NCBI RefSeq assembly: GCF_009769385.1
Contig: NZ_VKAB01000030.1
Span: 1 to 64,000 of the forward strand
Direction: 5' to 3'
Length of the DNA: 64,000 nucleotides
From: Saccharothrix deserti
GTDB lineage: Bacteria; Actinomycetota; Actinomycetes; Mycobacteriales; Pseudonocardiaceae
Shown here: one piece after another, positions 24,737 through 33,539 of the stretch
How positions within the stretch are numbered: the first letter of the stretch is position 1
Layout: each line of letters opens with the position of its first letter
Position numbers and translations under genes: made by a program
Notes under the pieces: generated by a model
What the model saw: the letters and a program-made list of their open reading frames with translations, nothing else
The model's database searches: none
What the model was told of the DNA's origin: nothing

Positions 24737-25726
24737 ATGGGAAGACTCGTCCGATCGGCGCTGCGCCGGTCGCTGGCCCGGATCCGGCACGTCTCACCCG
24801 TCCACCCCAGCCAGGCGACCGGTCGGGTGGCCGACGTCTACGCCGACGTCGAGGCCGACTTCGGCATGCTGGCGCCTCCGATCGCCCTGCACTCCCCCGC
24901 GCCCGAGCCGCTGGCGGCGGCCTGGTCGCTGCTGCGTGAGACGCTGATCGCCGACGGCCTGGTCGACCGGGCCGCCAAGGAGGCGGTCGCCGCGGCGGTG
25001 TCGCGATCCAACACCTGCCCGTACTGCGTCGAGGTGCACACCGCCACGCTGACCGGACTGGGCGCCGAGGCCCGGCACACCGCGATCGGGGCGTGGGCGG
25101 ACCGGTCGGGCGACACCCTGCCGTTCCCCGCCGAACACCTGCCCGAACTGCTCGGCACCGCGACCGCGTTCCACTACCTCAACCGCATGGTGAACCTCTA
25201 CCTCGACGACTCGCCGCTGCCCGCCAACGCGCCCGCGGTGGCGAGCCGGTTCCTCGGCCGGTTCATGGGCGCGACCGCGCGGAGCAACCACACCCCCGGG
25301 ACGTCGCTGCGCCTGCTGCCGGCGGCCGAGTTGCCCGCCGACCTGGAGTGGACGGCGACCGGCCCGGTCATCGCCGACTCGCTGGGCCGGGTCGCGGCCG
25401 CGTTCGACCGGGCCGGCGCGCGCGTGCTGCCCGCGGACGTGCGCGACCACGTCGCGGCGTACGTGGCCGCGTGGGACGGCGAACCGAAGGGCATCTCGCG
25501 CGGCTGGGCCGAGGAGGCGATCGCCGCGCTGCGGCCGGGTGACCGACCCGCGGCGCGACTCGCGCTGCTGACCGCGCTCGCCTCCTACCAGGTGGACGAC
25601 GCGGTGATCGCCGGGTTCCACCGGGACGACCGGTCGCTGGTCGAGCTGACGTCGTGGGCGAGCTTCACGGCGGCCCGGCGGATGGCGAGCCTGACCCACC
25701 GGATCGACCGCGCCTCGGAGGCGTGA
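24737..25726 (+). CDS. AhpD-like / carboxymuconolactone-decarboxylase-fold protein
   Basis: A 329-residue all-alpha protein. The AhpD redox signature SRSNTCPYCVEVHT (about residues 92-105) has the CxxC pair and the following His of alkylhydroperoxidase-like proteins. The protein is about twice the usual AhpD domain length, and the second half (from about 190) has no visible second CxxC. ATG 24737 has CGAGGAG upstream. Its stop overlaps a possible start of the exporter gene, so the two are co-transcribed. A thiol-peroxidase or protective function for an organism making a radical-generating enediyne is reasonable but inferred. Confidence 0.78.
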   Translation: MGRLVRSALRRSLARIRHVSPVHPSQATGRVADVYADVEADFGMLAPPIALHSPAPEPLAAAWSLLRETLIADGLVDRAAKEAVAAAVSRSNTCPYCVEVHTATLTGLGAEARHTAIGAWADRSGDTLPFPAEHLPELLGTATAFHYLNRMVNLYLDDSPLPANAPAVASRFLGRFMGATARSNHTPGTSLRLLPAAELPADLEWTATGPVIADSLGRVAAAFDRAGARVLPADVRDHVAAYVAAWDGEPKGISRGWAEEAIAALRPGDRPAARLALLTALASYQVDDAVIAGFHRDDRSLVELTSWASFTAARRMASLTHRIDRASEA

Positions 25727-25728
25727 GC

Positions 25729-27375
25729 GTGACCCGCGCCGAGAACGTCACCGGCACCAGGAATCCGTGGCGGGCGCTGGTGGTGCTGTGCCTGGCGAAC
25801 TTCCTGATCCTGTTGGACACCACGATCGTCAACACGGCCGCGCCGGACATCATGGCCGGCATCGACGCGGGCATCGACGAGGTGCTGTGGGTGCTCAACG
25901 GCTACCTGCTGGCGCTGGCGTCGCTGCTCGTCATCTTCGGCCGGGTCGGCGACCTGCTGGGCCCGCGCACGGTGTTCATCGCGGGCCTGGTCGTGTTCAC
26001 CACCGCATCAGTCCTCTGCGGACTGTCCTGGACGCCGGGGGTGCTGATCGCGTCACGGGTCCTGCAGGGTATCGGCGCGGCCGCGCTGGTGCCGCAGGCA
26101 CTGGTGCTGATCACCGCGATCTTCCCGGCGGAGCGGCGCGGCGCGGCGTTCGGGATCTTCACCGCGGTGGCGGGCGTCGCCGCGGTGAGCGGCCCGACGG
26201 TGGGCGGTCTGCTGATCACGGAACTGGGCTGGCAGTCGGTCTTCTACCTGAACGTGCCGTTCGGCGTGGCGGGCGTCGTGCTGGCCTTCCGGCTCGTGCC
26301 GGACCTGCGCACCGCCAGGCCGCGCAGCTTCGACATCGTCGGCGTGGTGCTCGCGACGGGCGCGTTGCTCGGCCTGATCTACGCGCTCGTCGAGGGTGAG
26401 CGGCACGGGTGGGGCACGATCGCCGGCCCGATCAGCATCCCGGCGGTGTTCGTGGTGAGCGCCGTGCTGGCGGTGGCGTTCGTGCTGTGGGAACGGCGGC
26501 AGTCCGCGCCGCTGCTGCCGATGGAGCTGTTCCGCGACCGGAACTACACCATCGCCACCGCCGTCACGCTGCTGTCGTCCTTCGCGGTCTACGGGCTGTT
26601 GCTGGTCTACGTCATCGAGAGCCAGACCCTGCTGGGCATGAGCCCGCTGGAGTCGGGCCTGACGGCGCTGCCGTGGACGATCGCGCTGAGCGCCCTCGCC
26701 CCGGTCGGCGGCAGGCTGGCCGACCGGGTCGGCGGGCGGGCGCTGCTGGTCATCGGCTTCGCGGTGTTCGGGTTGGGCGTCCTGGGCGTCGGCTTCGTGC
26801 CCGACACCGACGCGACGTTCGGCACGTTCTTCGGGCCGATGGTGCTGGTCGGCGTCGGCATGGGCCTGGCGCTGGCGCCGGCCACCACGGAGGCGATGCG
26901 CGGTATCGCGCCGGAACGGGCGGGCGCGGCCTCGGGCGTGCTGAACACCGCGCGACAGGTCGGCTCGGCGCTCGGCGCGGCCGTGATCGGCGCCGCGCTG
27001 CAGAACCGGCTGGTGTCCTCGCTGCGGGAACAGGCGGCCGCACGGGCGGGCGAGTTGCCGGAGGGCGCGCGGGAGCGGTTCGTCACCGGGTTCGACGAGG
27101 CCGCCGGACGAGGGCTGCAACTGGGCACCGGTCAGCGCGGTGGCGTCGTGGTGCCGGACGGTCTGCCGCCGGACGTGGCGGCCGACTTCTCACGACTGGT
27201 GCACGAGGCGTTCGGCGAGGGTTTCATCGCGGCGACCAGGCCCACTCTCGCCGTGGCCGCGGGTGCGGTCCTGCTCGGCAGCCTGCTGGCGGTCTTCATG
27301 GTCCGCCACCGTCCCTCGGCCAAGCCCGCCAAGCCCGCCAAGCCCGTCGAGCCGGCGGACCTCACGGACGTCTGA
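25729..27375 (+). CDS. DHA2-family MFS drug exporter
   Basis: A 548-residue transporter with about 14 membrane helices. The N-terminal helix carries the DHA2 motif LCLANFLILLDTTIVNTAAPDI, motif A is GRVGDLLGPR, and motif C-like GVAAVSGPTVGGLL follows. A large periplasmic loop precedes the last helix (about residues 425-510). The tail ends in repeated KPA units (AKPAKPAKPVEPA) encoded by in-frame 9-bp repeats. GTG 25729 is preferred over GTG 25723 because GGAGG then sits 7 bases upstream. Likely exports the enediyne or confers self-resistance (SgcB-like role), by context. Confidence 0.9.
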   Translation: MTRAENVTGTRNPWRALVVLCLANFLILLDTTIVNTAAPDIMAGIDAGIDEVLWVLNGYLLALASLLVIFGRVGDLLGPRTVFIAGLVVFTTASVLCGLSWTPGVLIASRVLQGIGAAALVPQALVLITAIFPAERRGAAFGIFTAVAGVAAVSGPTVGGLLITELGWQSVFYLNVPFGVAGVVLAFRLVPDLRTARPRSFDIVGVVLATGALLGLIYALVEGERHGWGTIAGPISIPAVFVVSAVLAVAFVLWERRQSAPLLPMELFRDRNYTIATAVTLLSSFAVYGLLLVYVIESQTLLGMSPLESGLTALPWTIALSALAPVGGRLADRVGGRALLVIGFAVFGLGVLGVGFVPDTDATFGTFFGPMVLVGVGMGLALAPATTEAMRGIAPERAGAASGVLNTARQVGSALGAAVIGAALQNRLVSSLREQAAARAGELPEGARERFVTGFDEAAGRGLQLGTGQRGGVVVPDGLPPDVAADFSRLVHEAFGEGFIAATRPTLAVAAGAVLLGSLLAVFMVRHRPSAKPAKPAKPVEPADLTDV

Positions 27376-27415
27376 TCGCGCCGGCCCGGTGGCATCACTG
27401 GAACGACATCAGCCC

Positions 27416-27457
27416 GGAGCGCCGACATCCACCACCACATGGGGATGTCGGCGCTCC
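27416..27457. terminator. Bidirectional hairpin terminator
   Basis: GGAGCGCCGACATCC (27416-27430) and GGATGTCGGCGCTCC (27443-27457) form a perfect 15-bp stem with a 12-nt loop between the convergent exporter and the small gene ending at 27470. Confidence 0.85.
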
Positions 27458-27469
27458 GGCGTTCACGCG

Positions 27470-27772
27470 CTACCCGGCGAACCGGTAGGAGCCGAGCAAG
27501 GTCGCGTCGCTGAACGACGGCGGCCCGCCCACCCGGTCGCCGAAACCCTTCTGGAACTCGGCGAACGCGGCGATCCCGTCGAGCGGGTTGTCGTCGGTCT
27601 CGTGCACGACGACGTGGACGAACGTCACCCCGTCCGCGAGCCGGAAGGTCGCGTACCTCATCCCACCGGGGTCGTCCGCGTTGAGCTGGGCGAAGATCTT
27701 CTCGACCAGCTGCTGGTTCTCGTCCGCGGCTTCCGCGTCCTTCGTCGTGTACTGGATCACGTGGGTGCTCAT
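27470..27772 (-). CDS. Small ferredoxin-like-fold (ABM-type) hypothetical protein
   Basis: A 100-residue protein beginning MSTHVIQYTTKDAEAADENQ, with a good GAGGGA ribosome site. The pattern (beta strand, helix with QQLVEKIFAQL, strand MRYATFRLADGVTFVHVVVHE, helix AFAEFQKGF, strand) fits a dimeric alpha/beta-barrel antibiotic-biosynthesis-monooxygenase-like or DUF fold. No catalytic motif is recognisable. It lies downstream of the second exporter but behind a very strong hairpin, so it may depend on read-through or its own short promoter. Confidence 0.7.
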   Translation of the reverse strand: MSTHVIQYTTKDAEAADENQQLVEKIFAQLNADDPGGMRYATFRLADGVTFVHVVVHETDDNPLDGIAAFAEFQKGFGDRVGGPPSFSDATLLGSYRFAG

Positions 27773-27803
27773 GGAATTCCCTCTCTCTGTGGAACAAACA
27801 GAC

Positions 27804-27848
27804 CGGGAGTCGCGCGGATGAGGGGGGATGTCATCCGCGCGACTCCCG
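27804..27848 (-). terminator. Very strong hairpin between exporter and small gene
   Basis: CGGGAGTCGCGCGGATGA (27804-27821) and its exact complement TCATCCGCGCGACTCCCG (27831-27848) form an 18-bp stem with a 9-nt G-rich loop, immediately after the minus-strand exporter gene. Confidence 0.85.
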
Positions 27849-27855
27849 TGGCGGG

Positions 27856-29343
27856 TCAGTCCTGAGTGGACACGTACTCCGCCTCCGCGCTCGTCTCCTC
27901 GGGACTGGGGGTCTTTCCGGGGAGGAAGAGCGCGGCGAGCAGGCCCAGTCCGGCGAACACCGTCGCGACGAGGAACGCGGACTGGAGGCCTTCGGTCAGT
28001 GCGACCAAGGGGTCGCTCGCGGACACGCCACCGGCGACCGACACCGCGACCGAGGTCACGATGGCGATGCCGAGCGCGCTGCCGATGTTGAACGAGGTGT
28101 CGACCAGGCCGGCGGCCAGACCCGCTTCCTCCTCCGCGACGCCGTCGAGGGCGGCGATCTGGGAAGTGACGAACGCGGCGCCCATACCGGGGCCGAAGAT
28201 CAGCAGACCCCAGAACAGGTCGCCGAAGAACGTGCCGTCACGGGACACCGAGATCAGCAGCAGCGTGCCGACCGCGATCAGCAGCAGCGCGGGCACGGCG
28301 ACCGGGCGCAGGCCCAGCTTGGTGACCGCCGCCTGTCCCGCGAAGGCGCCGACGATCGACATGACCGTCATGACCGCGCTGGTGAGGCCGAACTCCAGGG
28401 CCGAGTACCCCAGGACCTGCTGCGCGTAGAGCGTCAGCGGGAAGAGCATGCCGTCGACGGTGAGACCGACCGCGAGGATCACCACGTTGCCGGTGACCAG
28501 GGTACGCAACTTGAAGATCCGCAACGGCACCAGTGGGGCGGCCGAGCGCGCTTCGATGATCAGGAACAGCACGAGGAGCACCGCCGCCACGGCGAACAGC
28601 GTGATCGTGCTGAGGCTGCCCCAGCCGACCTCCGGCGCGTTGATCACCGCGTAGATCAGCGCGACGAGCGAGCCGGTGATGGTGACGGCGCCCGCGACGT
28701 CGAACCGGCGCACGGCGACCCGTTCGCGGCTCTCGCTGATGAGCACCGGCACCAGCAGGAAGATCACGACGCCGACCGGGATGTTGATGAAGAAGATCCA
28801 CTCCCAGCCCAGTCCCGAGGTGATCAGGCCGCCGAGCAGCAGACCCGCGGTCGCGCCGATGCCGCCCAGGCCGCCCCAGACACCGAGCGCCTTGTTGCGC
28901 TCCGCGGGGTCCTGGAAGATCGACACCACCATGGACAGCGCGGTCGGCGCCATGATGGCCGCGGAGACGCCCTGGAGCGTGCGGCCGACGATCAGCACGC
29001 CGCCCGTCCAGGCCACGCCCGCCAACAGCGACGACAGCACGAACAGCACGATCCCGACGAGGAAGACCCCCCGGCGGCCCATCAGGTCGGCTACCCGACC
29101 GAAGAACAGCATGAGGCCGCCGAAGGTCACGGCGTACGCGGTCAGCACCCACTGCACGCCGGCCACGTCGAAGTTCAGGTCCTCCTGCATCGACGGGATC
29201 GCGGTGAGCACGATCGTCGCGTCCAGGATCACCATGAAGAAAGCCGTGCCGAGCAGCGCCAACGCCTTCCAGCGCCGTGGATCGGGCGGCTCGGCCCGCA
29301 CCGGCGGCTGCGAGGTGGTCCGGTCGATCCGTTCGTGATCCAT
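27856..29343 (-). CDS. DHA2-family MFS drug exporter, second copy
   Basis: A 495-residue, 14-helix transporter. GTAFFMVILDATIVLTAIPSM is the first helix with the D-x-T-I-V DHA2 signature. Motif A reads GRVADLMGRRGVF and motif C-like GIGATAGLLLGGLI follows. It ends with an acidic tail. AGGAG lies seven bases before ATG 29343. It is divergent from an HxlR regulator over 121 bp, the classical arrangement for a locally controlled efflux pump. Together with the exporter at 25729 it gives the cluster two unlinked DHA2 pumps; substrates are not readable from sequence. Confidence 0.9.
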   Translation of the reverse strand: MDHERIDRTTSQPPVRAEPPDPRRWKALALLGTAFFMVILDATIVLTAIPSMQEDLNFDVAGVQWVLTAYAVTFGGLMLFFGRVADLMGRRGVFLVGIVLFVLSSLLAGVAWTGGVLIVGRTLQGVSAAIMAPTALSMVVSIFQDPAERNKALGVWGGLGGIGATAGLLLGGLITSGLGWEWIFFINIPVGVVIFLLVPVLISESRERVAVRRFDVAGAVTITGSLVALIYAVINAPEVGWGSLSTITLFAVAAVLLVLFLIIEARSAAPLVPLRIFKLRTLVTGNVVILAVGLTVDGMLFPLTLYAQQVLGYSALEFGLTSAVMTVMSIVGAFAGQAAVTKLGLRPVAVPALLLIAVGTLLLISVSRDGTFFGDLFWGLLIFGPGMGAAFVTSQIAALDGVAEEEAGLAAGLVDTSFNIGSALGIAIVTSVAVSVAGGVSASDPLVALTEGLQSAFLVATVFAGLGLLAALFLPGKTPSPEETSAEAEYVSTQD

Positions 29344-29351
29344 ACTGCACT

Positions 29352-29412
29352 CCTAGGACTTGCCGGTCCTTTTACGATGTCTTGAGGTTGCACAGTACTA
29401 GTGACTAGTCCT
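29352..29412. promoter_or_regulatory. Candidate HxlR operator
   Basis: In the divergent gap, ACTAGT-G-ACTAGT (29397-29409) is followed by CCTA, giving ACTAGTCCTA. The inverted version TAGGACT recurs at 29355-29361. The local AT content is raised. Likely operator of the adjacent HxlR protein controlling the exporter. Confidence 0.5.
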
Positions 29413-29464
29413 AAAAAGCAACTAGAAAGGTCGAGCACAGGACTTCGGCTGGTAGAGTGGCAGC

Positions 29465-30130
29465 ATGGCGACCAAGCGCAAGTACGACGACGGGTGCGCG
29501 GCAGCTCACGCCCTCGATCTCGTGGGCGAGCGCTGGGCGTTGCTGATCGTCCGCGAACTGCTGTTCGGCCCGAAGCGCTTCACCGACCTGCGGGTCGGGA
29601 TGCCCGGCGCGAGCCCCAACGTGCTGTCCCAGCGACTGCGCGAGCTGGAGGACGTGGGCATCGTGCAGAGACGGAAGCTCGCCCCGCCCGCCGCCGCGTG
29701 GGTGTACGAGCTGACGTCCTGGGGCAAGGAGCTGGAGCCGGTGATCACGGCGCTCGGCCGGTGGGGCGGCCGTTCGCCGTCCATGCGGCACGACGCGGCC
29801 ATCAGCGTGGACTCGCTGATGCTGGCGCTGAAGACGTTGTTCGACCCGGTCCGGGCCGAGGGCTTCATCGCGGACCTGGTGCTGCGACTGGGCGAGGACA
29901 GCTTCCGGCTCCAGCTGTCGGCGGGCCGGATCTGGATCCTGCGCGGCGAGTTGGACCACCCGCACGCGGTCATCGAGACCGACCCCTCGACGCTCAACGA
30001 CCTGATCTGGAGCGGCCGGCGCCTCGCCGACGCGCTGGAGGCGGGCGAGCTCACCGTCACGGGCGATCGGGCTCGGGTCGAGCGCTTCCTCGGGCTGTTC
30101 CCGCTGCCGGAGCCCGCGGTCGTCGGCTGA
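29465..30130 (+). CDS. HxlR-family regulator with C-terminal SCP2-like domain
   Basis: A 221-residue regulator. The winged helix (about residues 8-95) shows the HxlR pattern C..A..LVGERWALLIVRELLFGPKRF and LSQRLRELEDVGIVQRRKL. The C-terminal part (about 115-215) resembles the sterol-carrier-like domain attached to some HxlR proteins. ATG 29465 is used; the upstream GTAGAGTGGCAGC gives a modest ribosome site. Divergent from the DHA2 exporter, so it probably represses it. The end of the gene lies in an 18-bp tandem repeat that duplicates its stop codon. Confidence 0.87.
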   Translation: MATKRKYDDGCAAAHALDLVGERWALLIVRELLFGPKRFTDLRVGMPGASPNVLSQRLRELEDVGIVQRRKLAPPAAAWVYELTSWGKELEPVITALGRWGGRSPSMRHDAAISVDSLMLALKTLFDPVRAEGFIADLVLRLGEDSFRLQLSAGRIWILRGELDHPHAVIETDPSTLNDLIWSGRRLADALEAGELTVTGDRARVERFLGLFPLPEPAVVG

Positions 30131-30201
30131 CCCGCGGTCATCGGCTGACCCGCGGTCGTCGGCTGACCGCAGTCGTCGGCTGACCCGCGGTCATCGGCTG
30201 A
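30113..30201. repeat. 18-bp tandem repeat, five copies, each containing a stop codon
   Basis: CCCGCGGTCGTCGGCTGA (30113-30130, the last five codons and stop of the HxlR gene) is repeated at 30131-30148, 30149-30166, 30167-30183 (17 bp, one C lost) and 30184-30201, with only R-type substitutions (GTCGTC/GTCATC). Confidence 0.95.
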
Positions 30202-30209
30202 TCAGAACG

Positions 30210-30249
30210 CCTGCGGGCGCCCGCCGATCGCTCGGCAGGCGCCCGCAGG
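30210..30249. terminator. Bidirectional hairpin terminator
   Basis: CCTGCGGGCGCC (30210-30221) and GGCGCCCGCAGG (30238-30249) form a perfect 12-bp stem between the HxlR gene and the convergent FAD monooxygenase. Confidence 0.8.
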
Positions 30250-30321
30250 GCGCTTTCGGGGAACGCACGTCCGACGCACAGCGCCTCGCGGGCCGCCGCG
30301 GACTCCGGTCTTCGGCGTGGG

Positions 30322-31701
30322 TCAGGCCGTGGAACTGCTCGCGGAGTCGATGGTGCGCGGCGGGACGGGCTGCGCGGGCGGTTTCCCCGCGCGCAGCACG
30401 CGCAGGAGCGTGGCGGGCTTCATCAACGTGGGCGGGGCGTCGATCAGCCCCGCGACGCGCAGGAACGCGTTGGACAGGTGCGGGTCGTTCGACGCGGCGG
30501 CGTGCAGTCGGGCCAGGTAGCCGTTGATGAACTTGATCTTCGGGGTGCGCTTGCCCGCCACGCCGGGGTGGCTGAGGTCGCTGGTGGCGGCGATCTCCCA
30601 CGGTCCGTCGATCACCCGCGCGATGTCGGCGAAGAACCGGCGGAACGGCGGCGCGGACCCGCGGCGCAGGTGGTCGCGCAGCTCCAGCGCCTCCAGCGCC
30701 GCCACCGTCATCCCCTGGGCGTAGACCGGGTTGAAACTGGTCGCGCCGTCGCCCATGACCAGCAGGCCGTCCGGGAACGCGGTCAGCTTCTCGTAGTGCC
30801 GCCGCACACTGGCCGGGTAGCGGATGGCCGCGGGCTCGTCGATCGGCTCGGCGTCGCGCACCCACTCGTAGATGTCCGGGACGGGCAACGACCGGGCGTA
30901 GCGGAGGAAGCCTTCCGGGTCGGTCGGCGGCTGGTCGCCGAGGATGCCGGTCAGCGAGAGCTGATACCGCCCGCAAGCCCGGGAGAACACCGCGCCGCGC
31001 GGGTGGCCGGGTGTGGCGACCGGAATACTGGCCAGGTCGTCGCCGAGCACGTTCTCGGACAGCCGGTAGTGCTGGGTGGTGTAGGTCAGACCGATCTTGA
31101 CCTTCTCCTCCGGCGCCCGTTGGTAGCCCAGCTCCTCCAGCCACGCCGCGGTGCGCGAGCCACGCCCGGTGGTGTCCACGACCAGGTCGGCCGGCAGCAA
31201 CTCGTCCACTCCATCCGACTGGCGCCGCACCGTCACACCGGTGACCCGGCCGCGGTCGGGCGTGGTCGCGAGTCCGAGGATGTCGGTGCGGTCCATCATG
31301 GTGACGCCCGACAGCGCCGCGGTCCGCACCCGCACCTGGCCCTCCAGCAGGGGGCGGACCAGCGACACGATGACCAGTCCGGTGTCGACCTGGCGGATCT
31401 GCCTGCCGTTGAAGTACCAGCGTATGTTGTTCCCGAGGTCCCCGATCGGCATCCCGAGGGCCTCCAGCTCCAGCGTCAAGCCCGGGTACAGGTCCTCGAG
31501 GACCTGGAGGCCCCTGGCGAGCAGCGCGTGCGCGTGCCCACCCTGCCGCACGCTCTTGCGCGGCGTCCCGCTCACCTCGGACAGGTCGTCGCGGTCCACC
31601 ACGACGACTTCCGCGTACGACTCGGCGAGCACTCTCGCCGCCATCAGCCCCGCCATGCTCGCCCCGAGCACGACGGCGCGGTCTCCCACGTGGTTGGCCA
31701 C
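30322..31701 (-). CDS. FAD-dependent monooxygenase (PHBH-like)
   Basis: A 459-residue flavoprotein. The Rossmann motif is AVVLGASMAGLMAARVLAES (about residues 8-27), the acidic end of strand 2 is VVVVDRDDL, the middle DG-like motif is ADLVVDTTGRGSR, and the second FAD motif GDGATSFNPVYAQGM (about 335) has a typical GD...P. GTG 31701 has AGGAGAGGG upstream; the longer frame lacks homology. No halogenase WxWxIP motif is seen, so hydroxylation rather than halogenation is favoured. Within the cluster it is a candidate tailoring oxygenase for the enediyne core or side chain. Confidence 0.85.
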   Translation of the reverse strand: MANHVGDRAVVLGASMAGLMAARVLAESYAEVVVVDRDDLSEVSGTPRKSVRQGGHAHALLARGLQVLEDLYPGLTLELEALGMPIGDLGNNIRWYFNGRQIRQVDTGLVIVSLVRPLLEGQVRVRTAALSGVTMMDRTDILGLATTPDRGRVTGVTVRRQSDGVDELLPADLVVDTTGRGSRTAAWLEELGYQRAPEEKVKIGLTYTTQHYRLSENVLGDDLASIPVATPGHPRGAVFSRACGRYQLSLTGILGDQPPTDPEGFLRYARSLPVPDIYEWVRDAEPIDEPAAIRYPASVRRHYEKLTAFPDGLLVMGDGATSFNPVYAQGMTVAALEALELRDHLRRGSAPPFRRFFADIARVIDGPWEIAATSDLSHPGVAGKRTPKIKFINGYLARLHAAASNDPHLSNAFLRVAGLIDAPPTLMKPATLLRVLRAGKPPAQPVPPRTIDSASSSTA

Positions 31702-31774
31702 GACGCCCTCTCCTAACATCGGAAAAACAAAAGTCGGCGCCCGACAAATACCGGGAATAGAGTTCCAGGGAATT

Positions 31775-33355
31775 TCAGGCGCTGCCGACGGCGACCGCCG
31801 ACCGGGTCGGTGCCGTGAGTCCGCGAATGAGATCGGAGGCTTTCTCCGCGATGGCGATCGTCGGCGCGTTGGTATTTCCGCGGATGACCGTCGGCATGAC
31901 CGAGGCATCCACCACGCGCAGACCCCGAACGCCCCGCACGCGCAGTTCCGCGTCGACCACGGCACCCATGGCGCAGGTTCCCGTGGGGTGGTACATCGTC
32001 TGGGTGGCCCGCCGCACGTGGGCTCGCAGGTCGGCGTCGGAGTCCGAGTCGGGCGGCGAGATCTGACGCTCGGTGTAGGGCCCGAGCGCCCTCTGGCGGG
32101 CGATCTCCATGCCCGCGCGCACGCCGTCGACCATCGCCCGCAGGTCGGCGTCGTCCTGGTAGTAGTTGTGGACGATCTTCACCTTGCCGGTGGGGTCGTT
32201 CGACGCGATCGTGACGCTGCCCCGGCTGCGCGGGGTGAGCAGGCACGCGCCGTAGGAGATGGCGTGGTCGGTCGGCGTGCCCAGGCCACCATCGGCGAAC
32301 ATCACCGGACCTGCGAGGAATTGCAGGTCGGGTGCGGCCGGAGCGGCGCCGCTGCGGAAGAACCCGCCCGCCTCGCCGATGTTGGAGCTCAGCGGGCCGG
32401 TGCCGTGCTCGACGTACTCCTGCACGTACTTCGGGTCGCCCGCCGCCAGCAGGCTGATCGGCTGGGAGTGCGCGAACACCAGCATCACGTGCGGGTGGTC
32501 CTGGAGGTTCTGCCCGACCAGCGGCTGGTCCAGCACGACCGGGACGTCCAGCGCGCGCAGCATCTCGGCGGGCCCGATGCCGGAGAGCTGGAGCAACTGC
32601 GGGGAGTTGTAGGCGCCCGCGGCGAGGATCACCTCGCGCTCGGCGCGGATGACCAGTTCGTCGTCCAGCCGCGAGCCGATGACGCCGGTGGCCCGGTCGC
32701 CCTCGAAGGTGACCCGGTGGACCCGCACGTTCGTCTCGACGGTCAGGTTCGGCCGGGACATCGCCGGGTGCAGGTACGCGACCGCGGCGCTGCACCGCTT
32801 CCCGTCCCGCTGGGTCACCTGGTACATGCCGAAGCCGTCCTGGTCGGCCCCGTTGAAGTCGTCGTTCGCCGAGAACCCCGCCTGCAGGGCGGCCTCCACG
32901 AACGCGGTGGACATCGGGTTGCGCGACCGGCTGTCCGACACGCTCAGCGGCCCGCCGACGCCGTGGTACTCCGACGCGCCGCGCTCGTTGTCCTCCGCGC
33001 GGATGAAGTACGGCAGCAGCTCGTCGTAGGACCAGCCCGGCTGGCCCCAGCTGTCGTAGTCGGCCCGGTTGCCGCGGATGTAGATCATCGCGTTGATCGA
33101 GCTCGAACCGCCCAGGACCCGACCGCGCGGCAGGTACACCCGGCGGCCGTCGAGGTGCGGCTCGTCGTGGGTGTCGAAGTCCCAGTCGAGCCGGGTGCGG
33201 AAGAGCTTGCCGAACGCCGCCGGCACGTGGACGTTCTCCGAGCTGTCGGCCGGACCTGCCTCGATGAGGCAGACCTTGACGTCGGGATCCTCTGTCAACC
33301 GCGCCGCGAGCACACTGCCTGCCGACCCTGCGCCAACGATCACGTAGTCGTACAT
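31775..33355 (-). CDS. GMC oxidoreductase (choline-dehydrogenase-like)
   Basis: A 526-residue GMC flavoenzyme with all signatures: VGAGSAGSVLAARL at residues 6-19, RGRVLGGSSSINAMIYIRG (GMC signature 1, about 80), VILAAGAYNSPQLLQLSGIG (signature 2, about 258), and the C-terminal catalytic YHPTGTCAMG followed by LRVVDASVMPTV and NAPTIAIAEKASD. GAGGAG precedes ATG 33355. It is divergent from the epoxide hydrolase and follows the same direction as the FAD monooxygenase. Probably oxidises a primary or secondary alcohol in a tailoring step; distinct from the E9-type GMC at 22816. Confidence 0.9.
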   Translation of the reverse strand: MYDYVIVGAGSAGSVLAARLTEDPDVKVCLIEAGPADSSENVHVPAAFGKLFRTRLDWDFDTHDEPHLDGRRVYLPRGRVLGGSSSINAMIYIRGNRADYDSWGQPGWSYDELLPYFIRAEDNERGASEYHGVGGPLSVSDSRSRNPMSTAFVEAALQAGFSANDDFNGADQDGFGMYQVTQRDGKRCSAAVAYLHPAMSRPNLTVETNVRVHRVTFEGDRATGVIGSRLDDELVIRAEREVILAAGAYNSPQLLQLSGIGPAEMLRALDVPVVLDQPLVGQNLQDHPHVMLVFAHSQPISLLAAGDPKYVQEYVEHGTGPLSSNIGEAGGFFRSGAAPAAPDLQFLAGPVMFADGGLGTPTDHAISYGACLLTPRSRGSVTIASNDPTGKVKIVHNYYQDDADLRAMVDGVRAGMEIARQRALGPYTERQISPPDSDSDADLRAHVRRATQTMYHPTGTCAMGAVVDAELRVRGVRGLRVVDASVMPTVIRGNTNAPTIAIAEKASDLIRGLTAPTRSAVAVGSA

Positions 33356-33539
33356 CCGGTTCTCCTCCTCGGGGGACTACCCAAAGAATGGGCGAAGACA
33401 CCTACCGGAACATCTTCGAGAATGCGCACCGAGGAGGCCGTTTATCCGAGAGTGCTCAATTTCGGAGAACCACCGGGAATGTCTTTTTGTGCCACGCACG
33501 CGGATGTAGCGTGGGTGCCCCGGACGAAAGGCAGCGCGC

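Noticed and set aside
30322..31701. FAD-dependent halogenase
   Set aside because: The protein has the Rossmann and GD motifs shared with halogenases, but I see no WxWxIP motif, so it is annotated as a monooxygenase.
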